Of a stretch of DNA of 64,000 bases, positions 52,757 through 61,269 are shown one piece after another. Under the pieces are notes generated by a model. That model was not told the origin of the DNA and ran no database searches. It was given only the letters and a program-made list of their open reading frames with translations. Both the position numbers and the translations under genes were made by a program. The first letter of the stretch is position 1; every line of letters starts with the position of its first letter. Source of the stretch: Alkalispirillum mobile (GTDB lineage Bacteria > Pseudomonadota > Gammaproteobacteria > Nitrococcales > Halorhodospiraceae); NCBI RefSeq assembly GCF_003664325.1, contig NZ_RCDA01000001.1:806001-870000 (forward strand). The letters are read 5' to 3'.

Positions 52757-53846
52757 GGGGGCGGCCCACCTCGTCCCACTTGTGGTCGGGCACCACCACC
52801 AGCTTGCCGATGTAGGCCTTCTCCATGAAGTCGCGCTGGGCACGGTGGAAGTCGGATAGCCGGTAGGTGTTGTAGAGCAACGGCTTGATTTTACCCGCCT
52901 CGATATAGCGGACCAGGCGCTGAAAGTCCTGGCGGGTGCCCTGGGAGGAGCCGTGCAACTGCAGGTGCTTCAGGTACATGGTGCGCAGGTCGAGCTGCAC
53001 CAGCGGGCCGGCAATCGCACCGGCGGTGGTGTACCGGCCTTCCGGGCGCAACACCCGCAGCAGGTCATTGAACAGGGGGCCCGCCACCAGATCGGCCACC
53101 ACGTCGATGGGCGCCCCGCCGGTGGCCTCTTCCACTGCCCCCACCAGGTCCTCGGCGTCGCGGGGGATGACCGCCTCGGCGCCGATCCCACGCACCGCGT
53201 CCGCCTTGGCGGCGCCGGTCACCGCGTAAGGAATGGCGCCGCGGGCGCGGCAGAGCTGGACGATACCGGAGCCGACACCGCCCGAGGCCCCGGTCACCAG
53301 CACCCGCTCGCCGGGCCGGACCCCGGCCCGCTCCAGCATGTGCTCGCCGGTGAGATAGGCGCAGCAAAAGGTGGCCAGCTCGGCGTCCGTCAGGTCAGTG
53401 TCGACCACGTGGGCGTTCTCCGCCGGCACGGTGGTGTACTCGGCATACCCGCCGTCGCGCCCGTGGCCGATGTAGTCGATATCCGCCAGGCTGTCGTCGT
53501 CGCGGTTGTAGAGACTGAAATCCACCATGACCCGTTCACCGACCCGCGATTCCGGCACCCCCTCGCCCACGGCGACGATACGGCCAACGGTGTCGGTGCC
53601 CTGGATGCGGGGAAAGGTAAGCGTGGAGCGGCCCCGCCGCCAGGTGGACACCTCCTCGGCGTCGGTCTCGGTGCCGTAGGCCCCCTGCCGGACCCAGACG
53701 TCGGTGTTGTTCATGCCGCAGGCGCTCACCTCGATGAGCACCTCGCCGGGTGCCGGCTGGGGCCGGGGCACATTCTCGCGGTAGACCAGGACATCCAGAT
53801 CGCCGTGCCCCGTCAGCTGCACGGCCCGCATGGTGGCTTCAGCCAT
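52746..53846 (-). CDS. Medium-chain alcohol dehydrogenase / quinone oxidoreductase family protein
   Basis: The ATG with GGAGGAG 9 nt upstream gives 366 aa. The N-terminal GroES-like domain has EVSACGMNNTDVWVRQGAYG, cut here as SACGMNNTDVWVRQG, and the Rossmann domain VTGASGGVGSGIVQLC. The structural-zinc Cys cluster is missing, so it is the quinone-oxidoreductase-like or zinc-poor MDR type. NADP(H)-dependent reduction or oxidation of an alcohol/carbonyl is likely. It overlaps the racemase-family gene, so both probably act on one pathway, for instance a hydroxy-acid or hydroxyproline derivative. Confidence 0.82.
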   Translation of the reverse strand: MAEATMRAVQLTGHGDLDVLVYRENVPRPQPAPGEVLIEVSACGMNNTDVWVRQGAYGTETDAEEVSTWRRGRSTLTFPRIQGTDTVGRIVAVGEGVPESRVGERVMVDFSLYNRDDDSLADIDYIGHGRDGGYAEYTTVPAENAHVVDTDLTDAELATFCCAYLTGEHMLERAGVRPGERVLVTGASGGVGSGIVQLCRARGAIPYAVTGAAKADAVRGIGAEAVIPRDAEDLVGAVEEATGGAPIDVVADLVAGPLFNDLLRVLRPEGRYTTAGAIAGPLVQLDLRTMYLKHLQLHGSSQGTRQDFQRLVRYIEAGKIKPLLYNTYRLSDFHRAQRDFMEKAYIGKLVVVPDHKWDEVGRPHAR

Positions 53847-53971
53847 AGGCAATGCTCCTCCTGTGCTACGACGTATAACCGACAAACCTGCTACCCCCTT
53901 GATTCTAGGACTTAAAACGCAGCTTGTGCAGCCCCGGCGTACATCCCTCGGTCAGACCAATTCGCATTTTG

Positions 53972-54000
53972 TTGCAGCGCACAAGGCAGTGCGTTATCAT
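53972..54000 (+). promoter_or_regulatory. Candidate promoter of the phasin-like gene
   Basis: TTGCAG (53972-53977) and TATCAT (53995-54000) are 17 bp apart; -35 match 3/6, -10 match 5/6. It lies 54 bp before the ATG at 54054. Confidence 0.4.
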
Positions 54001-54053
54001 TGCCTCTGCAGTGCTTTCACTGTGGCCGAATGCTCAATCGGAGTGCCGACACC

Positions 54054-54434
54054 ATGTCTACGTCAGCTCTCAACCCCGCTGCGATGCCGCTCCAGCAGTT
54101 GATGATCAGCCCGCTCAAGGCCCTGACCGGGCTGACACTGGTCTACCTGGAGCGCCTGATACTGGAACAGCTGACTGCTGGCCAGCAGCAGAGCGATAAC
54201 CTGATCGCCCTGGCCCGCCAGGGGCTCGCCGTGCGCGACGAGGAGAGCCTCAAGGCCTTCATCCGCGCCCAACAGGAGGTGGTGAGCCGCGGCCACGCGC
54301 AGGCGGTGGATGATGTGCACAAGCAAGCGCGACTGCACCGCCTGTACCTGGAGCACATCCAGATCCTCTCCCGTGACACCACGGAAGGCCTGAACGAGGC
54401 ATTCAGAACGGAGAAGCCCCGGCAGGCGGCCTGA
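54054..54434 (+). CDS. Phasin-like protein
   Basis: The start at MSTSALNPAAMPL has GGAG 10 nt upstream and gives 126 aa; an ATG 54 nt earlier would add a Cys-rich stretch. The protein is almost wholly helical, with an N-terminal hydrophobic helix (LKALTGLTLVYLERLILEQ) and amphipathic heptad-like helices (AFIRAQQEVVSRGHAQAVDDV). Pattern and length fit phasins that coat polyhydroxyalkanoate granules. No PHA synthase is in the window. Confidence is moderate since helical proteins look alike. Confidence 0.6.
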   Translation: MSTSALNPAAMPLQQLMISPLKALTGLTLVYLERLILEQLTAGQQQSDNLIALARQGLAVRDEESLKAFIRAQQEVVSRGHAQAVDDVHKQARLHRLYLEHIQILSRDTTEGLNEAFRTEKPRQAA

Positions 54435-54533
54435 TCGCCGGGAACCAGGTGCACGCTGGCCCAGCCCGACGGCCTGTTCACCCCGGTGACGGGCCGTCAT
54501 AATCCGCGTATTGGGTCACAAAGGCAGCGGAAC

Positions 54534-55862
54534 ATGCGCGCGGACGAGCACTGGTACGGCAACCCGGCCCTGGACAAGGCCTACCGCACCCTGGTGGACG
54601 AGGAGGACGCCCGCGTCTGCCGCAACATCAGCGACGAGGCGTGCCACGTCGTCCCCGGGAATTTCTTTCTCCAGATCCTCAGCCACTTCTTCACCAAACT
54701 CGGCGACGCGGTGGCCAACCCCAAGACCGTGCTGCCCTGGCTGCTCAGCGCCCTTGCCGCGCCGGGCTTTTTCACCGCCCTGCTGGTCCCTATCCGCGAA
54801 TCCGGGTCGCTCATTCCGCAGCTTTTCATCGCCAGCTACGTGCGCCGCGTGGCCCAGCGCAAGTGGGCCTTCGTGCTGGGTTGCGTGCTGCAGGCGGTGG
54901 CCGTGCTGGCCATGGCCCTGGTGGCTGTCGGGCTCGATGGAATGGCGGCCGGCACCGGTCTGATCGCGGCCCTGGTGCTGTTCAGCCTGGCCCGCGGCCT
55001 GTGCTCCGTGGCCTCCAAGGACGTCCTGGGCAAAACGGTACCCAAGACCCGGCGCGGCCAGGTGAATGGTTGGTCCGCTGCTGCCGCCGGGCTGGTCACC
55101 ATTACCGTGGGGGCCCTACTGCTGCTGGGCGGGGGCGAGGCCGGCGACACCGCGGTCTACCTGTTGCTGCTCGGTGGGGCCGCCCTGCTCTGGCTACTGG
55201 CGGCCGCGTCCTACGGGGCCATCCGGGAATACCCCGGCGCGACCACCGGTGGCGGCAATGCCTTTTCCGAGGCGATCCACCGGCTGGACCGCCTGCGCAC
55301 CGATGCGCCCTTCCGACGTTTCGTTATTGCGCGGGCGCTATTGCTCTGCTCGGCGCTTACCGCGCCGTTCATCATCATGCTCGCGCATGAGCAGACCCGG
55401 GGCGCGGCGCTGGTGCTGGGCCTGTTCGTGATCGCAGACGGCCTGGCCAGCCTGCTCTCCGCCCCCTTCTGGGGCCGGTTTGCCGACGCCTCCAGCCGGC
55501 GGGTGATGGTGCTGGCCGGCGCAGGGGCCGGTGGCGTCGGGCTGACACTGGTAGTGCTGACCCAGGTCGCACCCGCCCTGGCACAGAGCGCCTGGCTCTA
55601 CCCGCTCTTTTTCTTCCTGCTGGCCATCGCCCACGCCGGGGTGCGGCTGGGGCGCAAGACCTACGTGGTGGACCTGGCCGGCGGGGACAAGCGGACCGAC
55701 TACGTCTCGGTGAGTAACACCGTCATCGGCGTGGTGCTGCTGCTGATGGGCAGTGTCGGACTGCTGACCGCCGTGGTGCCGGTCGCCGGCGTGATCCTGC
55801 TCCTGTCAGGGATGGGCATCGCCGGGGCTTGGCTGTCCGCCCGACTGCCGGAGGTCACCTGA
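54534..55862 (+). CDS. Major facilitator superfamily transporter
   Basis: The start at MRADEHWYGN gives 442 aa; a longer frame adds 16 residues. About ten to twelve hydrophobic helices are seen, after an unusual polar N-terminal region of about 60 residues (DKAYRTLVDEEDARVCRNIS). MFS-type cytoplasmic loops include ARGLCSVASKDVLGKTVPKTRRGQ, cut here as SVASKDVLGKTVPKTRRG, and GRFADASSRRVM. The substrate is unknown. Its last 57 nt overlap the 3' end of the convergent mechanosensitive channel gene. Confidence 0.8.
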   Translation: MRADEHWYGNPALDKAYRTLVDEEDARVCRNISDEACHVVPGNFFLQILSHFFTKLGDAVANPKTVLPWLLSALAAPGFFTALLVPIRESGSLIPQLFIASYVRRVAQRKWAFVLGCVLQAVAVLAMALVAVGLDGMAAGTGLIAALVLFSLARGLCSVASKDVLGKTVPKTRRGQVNGWSAAAAGLVTITVGALLLLGGGEAGDTAVYLLLLGGAALLWLLAAASYGAIREYPGATTGGGNAFSEAIHRLDRLRTDAPFRRFVIARALLLCSALTAPFIIMLAHEQTRGAALVLGLFVIADGLASLLSAPFWGRFADASSRRVMVLAGAGAGGVGLTLVVLTQVAPALAQSAWLYPLFFFLLAIAHAGVRLGRKTYVVDLAGGDKRTDYVSVSNTVIGVVLLLMGSVGLLTAVVPVAGVILLLSGMGIAGAWLSARLPEVT

Positions 55863-58064
55863 GGCGGGGGTCTGCCCCGAATCGGTCGGCTCTACGGCCG
55901 GCACCTCGCCACCGCCGCGCCCCTCCATCTGCACGCTGAGCCGGGGCGCCGCCACGTCAATGCCCAACTCCTCCATGCGCTGTTTGAGGAGCAGGTTGAA
56001 GCCACGGGCCACGTCCCACTGCCACTCTGGTGCGGTGCGCATGCGCACCCGCAGGATAGCGCCCCCCTCATCGAAACGCTCCACCCCCTGCACCTCCAGA
56101 CGGGACCAGACCCGGAAACCGAGGAAGGTATCCCGGCGGAGGTCGGCGGCCACCTCGCGCAGCAGCTTGATGGTATCGTCCACCGGCATCGACTGCGGCA
56201 CCCGCACCCGGATCAGCGCAATGCCGAACTGGCGCGACATGTTGTTGATCACCTGGATCTGGCTGAAGGTGATGATGTGCAGCACCCCGTCCAGGTCGCG
56301 CAGCCGCACGGTGCGCAGGGTCAGGCCCTCCACCGTACCCATGTGTCCGCCAATCTCCACGAAGTCGTCCACCGCCAGCGAATCCTCGATCAGGATGAAG
56401 ATACCGGTGATCACATCCTGCACCAGCGCCTGGGCACCGAAGCCCAACGCCAGGCCCACCACGCCGGCCCCCGCGAGCAGCGGCGTGACATTCACGCCCA
56501 GATTGGCCAGCACCGCAATGCCTGCCAGCACCAGGATGACGCTGAACAGGATGTTGCGCAGCATCGGGGTAATCGTCTGCACCCGGGCCACGTTCACCCG
56601 TCGGCCGCGGGCCCGGGCGGTGGATGTGAGCGCCCGCTGGATCGCGGTATCGGCCAGGATCCACACCAGCCAGGCCACCAGCACGGTGATAATCACCGCC
56701 AGCACCGCCTGCCCCAGGCGGGCCGTCAGGCCCTCGGTGCCCAGGCCCAGCAGCGTGCCACCCCAGACCTGCAGCGAGACCTCCACAAAGGCGACCCAGA
56801 TGGCCAGGTGGCCCAGGGTGTAACCGAACCGCTCCAGGCGCTCCCGGTAGAGCGACATCCGGCGGCGACTCATCCGCCGCTCGCCCTGGCGGCGCACGAG
56901 CCGCGTGACCACCAGGGTGAAGACCAACAGCGCGGCGGTAACCATGGCGCGGGTGACGGCGGCACCCGGGTCGCCGGCCTCCAGCAGCACCGCCAACGAC
57001 GACGCACCGATCAGCAGCAACGCGGGGATGTGCCAGACATTACCCAGCAGACGCAGCACATCATCGGCGGTGCTCCAGTGGTGGCGGCGGGGATAGGGCC
57101 GGTTGACCAGCAGGTGCCGGACCGGTCGTTTGAAGCGCAGCACAAAGGCCCCGAGTAGCACGGCTGCCGCCAGGCTGGCCAGAAGCGAGACCAATTCGGC
57201 CAGCTCCGCACCGAGGAAGCCGACCACCCGCTGACTGTCCAGGGCATCGGCCAGTGCCACCAACGACCCCACCGTGAATAGCAGCCCCAGCGAGCGCTCA
57301 CGCAGGATGCGCACCGCCACGCGCCGGTGCCCGCGGGTATAAAGGGAGAAGACCGTCTCCGCGGCGAGGGCCAGCAGCCGACCCAACAGCGCCACGTAGG
57401 CGATGACCAGGGCGCTCGCGTGCCCCGGCGATGTCTGCAGGAACTGGTTGAGCCCCAGTACCAGGGCGAACGCCAGCGCCCAGGGCAACAGCCGGCGGGT
57501 GAAGTGCACGGCCAGCAGGTAGACGTGGGCCTCATTGGGGAGCTGATCCGGCCAGTGCTGGCGGCGATCGAGCAGCCGCGCCAAACCCAGGAGCAGGAAC
57601 AGCGTGACCACCCAGAACATCAGGAAGAGGCCCGCATCCAGCAGAAACTGGGCGATATCGCCCGCGTCGGCCTCGCCGAGCAGTCGCCTAAGGTCCGCCC
57701 CGGCGTCCTCGAAGCGGGCCGCCCACGACTCCACCGGCGCCTCATCCCCGGTGGCCGCCTCACGCAGCTCCGCCAGGCCTTCACCCAGCACACCGAGGAC
57801 GCCCTGCCGAGCGCCCCCCTCCAGCAACTCCTCCCCTTCGCCGAGCACGGCACGGAGCCGCCGCAGGTCTTCCAGCAACACCTCTCGCTGCTCGCCATCC
57901 TCCAGCGTGTGGATGACGTCATCGAGCGATTCCATGGCTTCCTGCCGCTCCTGCGGCTCCCGCTCCCCGCCATCGGCCGACCAGGCCGGTGCCCCGCTCC
58001 ACGACAACAGGAAGAGCGCCAGCAGGCAGAGGGCGTAACGGGGCAGGCTTCGGGGCTGCGACAT
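55806..58064 (-). CDS. Mechanosensitive ion channel, MscS family (large, YbiO/MscM-like)
   Basis: The 752-aa protein has a signal peptide (LCLLALFLLSWSGAPAWSA), a periplasmic helical region (30-130), many membrane helices (about 135-520) and the MscS core: pore helix LLAGAGVVGLALGFGAQALVQD, cut here as LLAGAGVVGLALGFGAQAL, then FILIEDSLAVDDFVEIGG and the beta domain GTVEGLTLRTVRLRD. It opens under osmotic downshock to release solutes, apt in a salt-adapted cell. A long Pro/Gly-rich tail ends the protein. Its 3' end overlaps that of the MFS gene. Confidence 0.93.
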   Translation of the reverse strand: MSQPRSLPRYALCLLALFLLSWSGAPAWSADGGEREPQERQEAMESLDDVIHTLEDGEQREVLLEDLRRLRAVLGEGEELLEGGARQGVLGVLGEGLAELREAATGDEAPVESWAARFEDAGADLRRLLGEADAGDIAQFLLDAGLFLMFWVVTLFLLLGLARLLDRRQHWPDQLPNEAHVYLLAVHFTRRLLPWALAFALVLGLNQFLQTSPGHASALVIAYVALLGRLLALAAETVFSLYTRGHRRVAVRILRERSLGLLFTVGSLVALADALDSQRVVGFLGAELAELVSLLASLAAAVLLGAFVLRFKRPVRHLLVNRPYPRRHHWSTADDVLRLLGNVWHIPALLLIGASSLAVLLEAGDPGAAVTRAMVTAALLVFTLVVTRLVRRQGERRMSRRRMSLYRERLERFGYTLGHLAIWVAFVEVSLQVWGGTLLGLGTEGLTARLGQAVLAVIITVLVAWLVWILADTAIQRALTSTARARGRRVNVARVQTITPMLRNILFSVILVLAGIAVLANLGVNVTPLLAGAGVVGLALGFGAQALVQDVITGIFILIEDSLAVDDFVEIGGHMGTVEGLTLRTVRLRDLDGVLHIITFSQIQVINNMSRQFGIALIRVRVPQSMPVDDTIKLLREVAADLRRDTFLGFRVWSRLEVQGVERFDEGGAILRVRMRTAPEWQWDVARGFNLLLKQRMEELGIDVAAPRLSVQMEGRGGGEVPAVEPTDSGQTPASGDLRQSGGQPSPGDAHP

Positions 58065-58154
58065 GGACGACAGGACCGGCGGTTGGGGACGATGCCCGCA
58101 GTCTAACGCACCCGGGCGCGGGATCTCAGGGTCGGCGCCTGCTGCCAGGCGCGA

Positions 58155-58322
58155 TCAACCGGTTCGCAGCCCCTGCCAGGGCTGCCAGCGCCGCCGCGCC
58201 CGCTCATGCCCGCGGTAGTCGATCACCCGGCCACCGGGGCGTGCCCCCCCGGCGGGCCCGCTGGTGGGTTGCGGTGCCAGCATCCATTGCCACCAGATCA
58301 CGGCGTAGAACAGGGGATTCAT
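58155..58322 (-). CDS. Possible small protein (55 aa)
   Basis: GGGAGGG about 7 nt before the ATG supports translation. The product starts with a Trp-rich hydrophobic stretch (LFYAVIWWQWMLAP) and is then Pro/Gly/Arg-rich. It sits between the MscS and HypE-like genes on the same strand. No family recognised; a chance frame remains possible. Confidence 0.35.
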   Translation of the reverse strand: MNPLFYAVIWWQWMLAPQPTSGPAGGARPGGRVIDYRGHERARRRWQPWQGLRTG

Positions 58323-58427
58323 GGGGGCACCCTCCCGGCCACCTGGGCCGACTCGCGGTTGGTTGCTGCTCACCCATGGTATCGGCCGGGATCGCGCGCG
58401 CTTGAATGGCCGGACGGCGAGCCGGCC

Positions 58428-59441
58428 TCAGATCAGGCGGGCCAGCTCATCCTGGGCCGGCGGCGCCAGCGGCCGGCTGCCCTCGGGCGTGCACCAGTCC
58501 ACGCCAACCGGGCCGGTGGCGACCCTGCCGATGGCAGTGCAGGCTATGCCCTTCCTTTCCAGGGCGCCGCTGATCGCCGCCGCCTCACCCGGTGGGACCG
58601 CCAGCAGGAGTGCGCCGGATGCGATGGTGGCCAGCGGGTCCAGACCCAGGTGCTCGCAGATGCGCCGGGCCAGGTCAGGAACGGGGATACGCGCCGCATC
58701 GACCCGCAGCCGCCGGCCACTGGCCTGCGCCAGCTCCCAGAGTGCGGCCTTGAGCCCGCCTTCGGTGGGGTCGTGCATGGCGTGCACCGTGCCGGCCGCC
58801 AGGGCGGCCTGGGCATCCCGGAGCACTCCGATACCCGGCTCGGTGACATAGGCGGCCGCCTCGTCCAATGCCTGCTCGCTGAACGCCCCGACCAGGCGCC
58901 CGCGGCACTCCGACGCCAGGATCGCTGCCCCCTCCAGCGGCACGCCCTTGGTCAACAGCAGCACGTCGCCCGGCTCAGCCCCGGTGGGTGTGACCAGCCG
59001 TTCCGGACCGACCTCGCCCAGCAGGCAGCCCACGGCCACCGGGCGCGTCACTGCCGTGGTCACCTCGGTGTGCCCGCCCACCAGGGTGATCCCCAGGCGC
59101 CCGCAGGCATCGGTGATCTGCCCCATGATCCGCGCCGGCTGTGCCGCCGGTGTATCCTCCGCCGGCAGCAACAGCGTGACCAGCAGCCAGCGGGGCGTGG
59201 CGCCGGTGGTGGCCAGGTCATTGACGTTGATCTGCACCAGGTATTCACCCAGGGCATCGGAAACAAAGGTGACCGGATCGGATTTGCAGACCAGCAACCG
59301 CTCGCCCAGCCGGACCACGGCGCAGTCGAGCCCGACACCCGGGCCCACCACCACGTCCTCGCCCACGGGCGGCAGACCGCCCAGCATGCGTGCCATCAGC
59401 TCGGGGGGTAGCTTCCCCGTGTCCAGACTGTCTTCGGCCAT
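58428..59441 (-). CDS. HypE-like AIR synthase-related protein
   Basis: The 337-aa protein has the two-domain ATP-binding fold of the PurM/HypE/SelD group: VGPGVGLDCAVVRLGE near 32, SDPVTFVSDALGEYLVQINVNDLATTGATP, cut here as NVNDLATTGATPRW, GGHTEVT near 125 and HDPTEGGLKAALWEL near 220. True HypE ends in PRIC with the Cys that receives carbamoyl; here the end is QDELARLI, so that chemistry is not possible. No hydrogenase gene is near. It probably makes an acyl-phosphate or ATP-activated product of unknown type. Confidence 0.82.
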   Translation of the reverse strand: MAEDSLDTGKLPPELMARMLGGLPPVGEDVVVGPGVGLDCAVVRLGERLLVCKSDPVTFVSDALGEYLVQINVNDLATTGATPRWLLVTLLLPAEDTPAAQPARIMGQITDACGRLGITLVGGHTEVTTAVTRPVAVGCLLGEVGPERLVTPTGAEPGDVLLLTKGVPLEGAAILASECRGRLVGAFSEQALDEAAAYVTEPGIGVLRDAQAALAAGTVHAMHDPTEGGLKAALWELAQASGRRLRVDAARIPVPDLARRICEHLGLDPLATIASGALLLAVPPGEAAAISGALERKGIACTAIGRVATGPVGVDWCTPEGSRPLAPPAQDELARLI

Positions 59442-59532
59442 ACCCTCTTCCGTCTGCGCTCGCTGTGTTAACCGGGGCCTCCAGCTGATACCCCCTCGGG
59501 GCTGACCGTTTTATGCCCCCACCCCGGCCAGG

Positions 59533-59558
59533 TCAACCGGCTCCGGGCAGTCCGATAC
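59533..59558 (+). promoter_or_regulatory. Candidate sigma-28 (FliA-type) promoter for the YjfB-like gene
   Basis: TCAA (59533-59536) and TCCGATAC (59551-59558) are 14 bp apart. The E. coli consensus is TAAA-N15-GCCGATAA, so the -10 fits at CCGATA and spacing is one short. It precedes a YjfB-like gene, a family annotated as putative motility proteins, by about 90 bp. Confidence 0.3.
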
Positions 59559-59650
59559 CAACCTGCCCCCGCTACGGGCACCCGCAGCGCTTCACAGGGA
59601 CGCCGGGGGCAGGCAAACTGGACGGAGGGAAAACGCATCAGGAGGTCCCG

Positions 59651-59869
59651 ATGGCAGACGTCAGCAGCATCGCCAGCCTGGCCACGGGCCTGTCGCAGGC
59701 CAACCTGCAACAGGCGGTACAGACCAGCGTGCAAAAAACGGCCATGGATATTCAGGAGTCCAGTGCCCTGCAGTTGATCGATGCCACCCTGGAGGGGGGC
59801 AAGCCGGCCCCGGCCGCCCCATCGGTCCCCTCAGAACAGGTAGGCTCTCGGCTCGACGTCATGGCCTGA
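59651..59869 (+). CDS. YjfB-like putative motility protein (72 aa)
   Basis: AGGAGG lies 6 nt before the ATG. The N-terminal half matches the YjfB pattern from memory: DVSSIASLATGLSQANLQQA followed by VQTSVQKTAMDIQ and ALQLIDA. The C-terminal part is Pro-rich. The family is small, soluble and often FliA-controlled near motility genes, but its function is unknown. The TAXI receptor gene starts 16 nt downstream. Confidence 0.72.
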   Translation: MADVSSIASLATGLSQANLQQAVQTSVQKTAMDIQESSALQLIDATLEGGKPAPAAPSVPSEQVGSRLDVMA

Positions 59870-59885
59870 GCCCGCGACGACCACC

Positions 59886-61259
59886 GTGGCCGCGACACCC
59901 GCCCCCCGCAAGCCCAGCCTTGGCGCCCGCCTGCCGGGCGGGCCGTTGGCCATCTGGGGGGGCATCCTGCTCCTCGGTATCGTTGCCCTGGTGGTGACCT
60001 GGCAGTTCGTCGAGCCCGCCCCGCCCCGCCACGTCACCCTGGCCACCGGCACCGCCGGCGGCGCCTACGAGCAAATCGGCAGTGAATACGCCGACTGGTT
60101 CCAGGACCGGGGCATCACTCTGGAAACGGTGGCCACCGAGGGGGCAACCGAGAACTGGCAGCGCCTGCTGGAGGGCGAGGTGGACGCGGCGATCGTCCAG
60201 GGGGGCACCGCCCCGCCGGGTGCCGACGAGCAGCTGGAAGGGCTGGTCAGCGTGGCCCACGAGCCGCTGTTCGTGTTCTACCGCGACGACGCCCTGAACG
60301 CCGCGCAGCTCCTGGACAGCCGACCGGACACGCCACAGCGGCTGGACACCCTTTCCGGCCTGCGTATCGCCATCGGCGCCGAAGGCAGCGGCACCCGCAC
60401 GCTGGTGCTGACCCTGCTGGAGGAACTGGGCCTCGCCGGCTCCGAGGCGTTGGAGACCGACCTGTTACCCTTGGGCGGAGCGGCCGCCAGCCAGGCCCTG
60501 CTTGACGGCGAGGTGGGCGCGGCGGCGTTTGTCATGTCCCCCAATGCCCCGTTGGTGCAGGAGTTGCTGTCCGCTCCGGGTATCAGCGCCCTCAGCCAGT
60601 CCCAGGCACTCTCTTTCAGCCAGCGCCTCCCCTACCTGGCACCGGTGACGCTCTTCGAGGGCGTGGTGGACCCGCGGCGCAACCTTCCGCCCCACGACGT
60701 GCTCATGCTGGCGCCGGCCACCTACCTGGTGAGCCGCAAGGACACCCACCGCGCCGTGGTCCAGCTCTTGGTGGAGGCGGAGCAACGCAGTCAGCGGGTG
60801 CACCTGGTGGGCAACGGCAACGAGTTCCCCTCCTTGGAGCAGATGGACATCCCGGTCTCCGAAGAGGCGCGCTACTTCTTCCAGCGCGGCCCGGGGTTCC
60901 TGCACCGCCACCTGCCCTTCTGGGCCGCCTCGCTGGTGGACCGGACGGCCATCCTGATCATCCCCCTGCTCACCATCATCATCCCGCTGGTGCGGATCGC
61001 CCCCGCGGCGGTCACCTGGAGCATGCGGCGCCGGATCTTCCGCTGGTACCGCCAGCTACGGGTAATCGACGAGGAGTTGGGCCGGCACGACGTGCCCGTG
61101 GCGCGGCTGGAGAGCGACCTGGAGCAGCTGGAGAAGCTGGACCACGACGTGTCGGAAACGGAGGTGCCACTCTCCTACATGGAGGAGTTCTACAACCTGC
61201 GCCTGCATATCGCCTACATGCGCCAGCGGGTCCGCGAACGCCTCGACCGCGCCAACTGA
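59886..61259 (+). CDS. TAXI-family TRAP solute receptor with two membrane anchors
   Basis: The GTG start gives 457 aa. An N-terminal membrane anchor (IWGGILLLGIVALVVTWQF, residues 23-41) precedes the TAXI binding domain (about 48-330, TLATGTAGGAYEQIGSEY, VQGGTAPPGA, GAEGSGTRTLV). A second hydrophobic segment (AILIIPLLTIIIPLVRIAP, about 358-376) is followed by a charged, helical C-terminal tail (to 457). Standard TAXI receptors have only a signal peptide and serve fused TRAP permeases. No such permease is adjacent, so it may act as a tethered sensor or receptor. Confidence 0.85.
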   Translation: MAATPAPRKPSLGARLPGGPLAIWGGILLLGIVALVVTWQFVEPAPPRHVTLATGTAGGAYEQIGSEYADWFQDRGITLETVATEGATENWQRLLEGEVDAAIVQGGTAPPGADEQLEGLVSVAHEPLFVFYRDDALNAAQLLDSRPDTPQRLDTLSGLRIAIGAEGSGTRTLVLTLLEELGLAGSEALETDLLPLGGAAASQALLDGEVGAAAFVMSPNAPLVQELLSAPGISALSQSQALSFSQRLPYLAPVTLFEGVVDPRRNLPPHDVLMLAPATYLVSRKDTHRAVVQLLVEAEQRSQRVHLVGNGNEFPSLEQMDIPVSEEARYFFQRGPGFLHRHLPFWAASLVDRTAILIIPLLTIIIPLVRIAPAAVTWSMRRRIFRWYRQLRVIDEELGRHDVPVARLESDLEQLEKLDHDVSETEVPLSYMEEFYNLRLHIAYMRQRVRERLDRAN

Positions 61260-61269
61260 CCCCGCCCCG

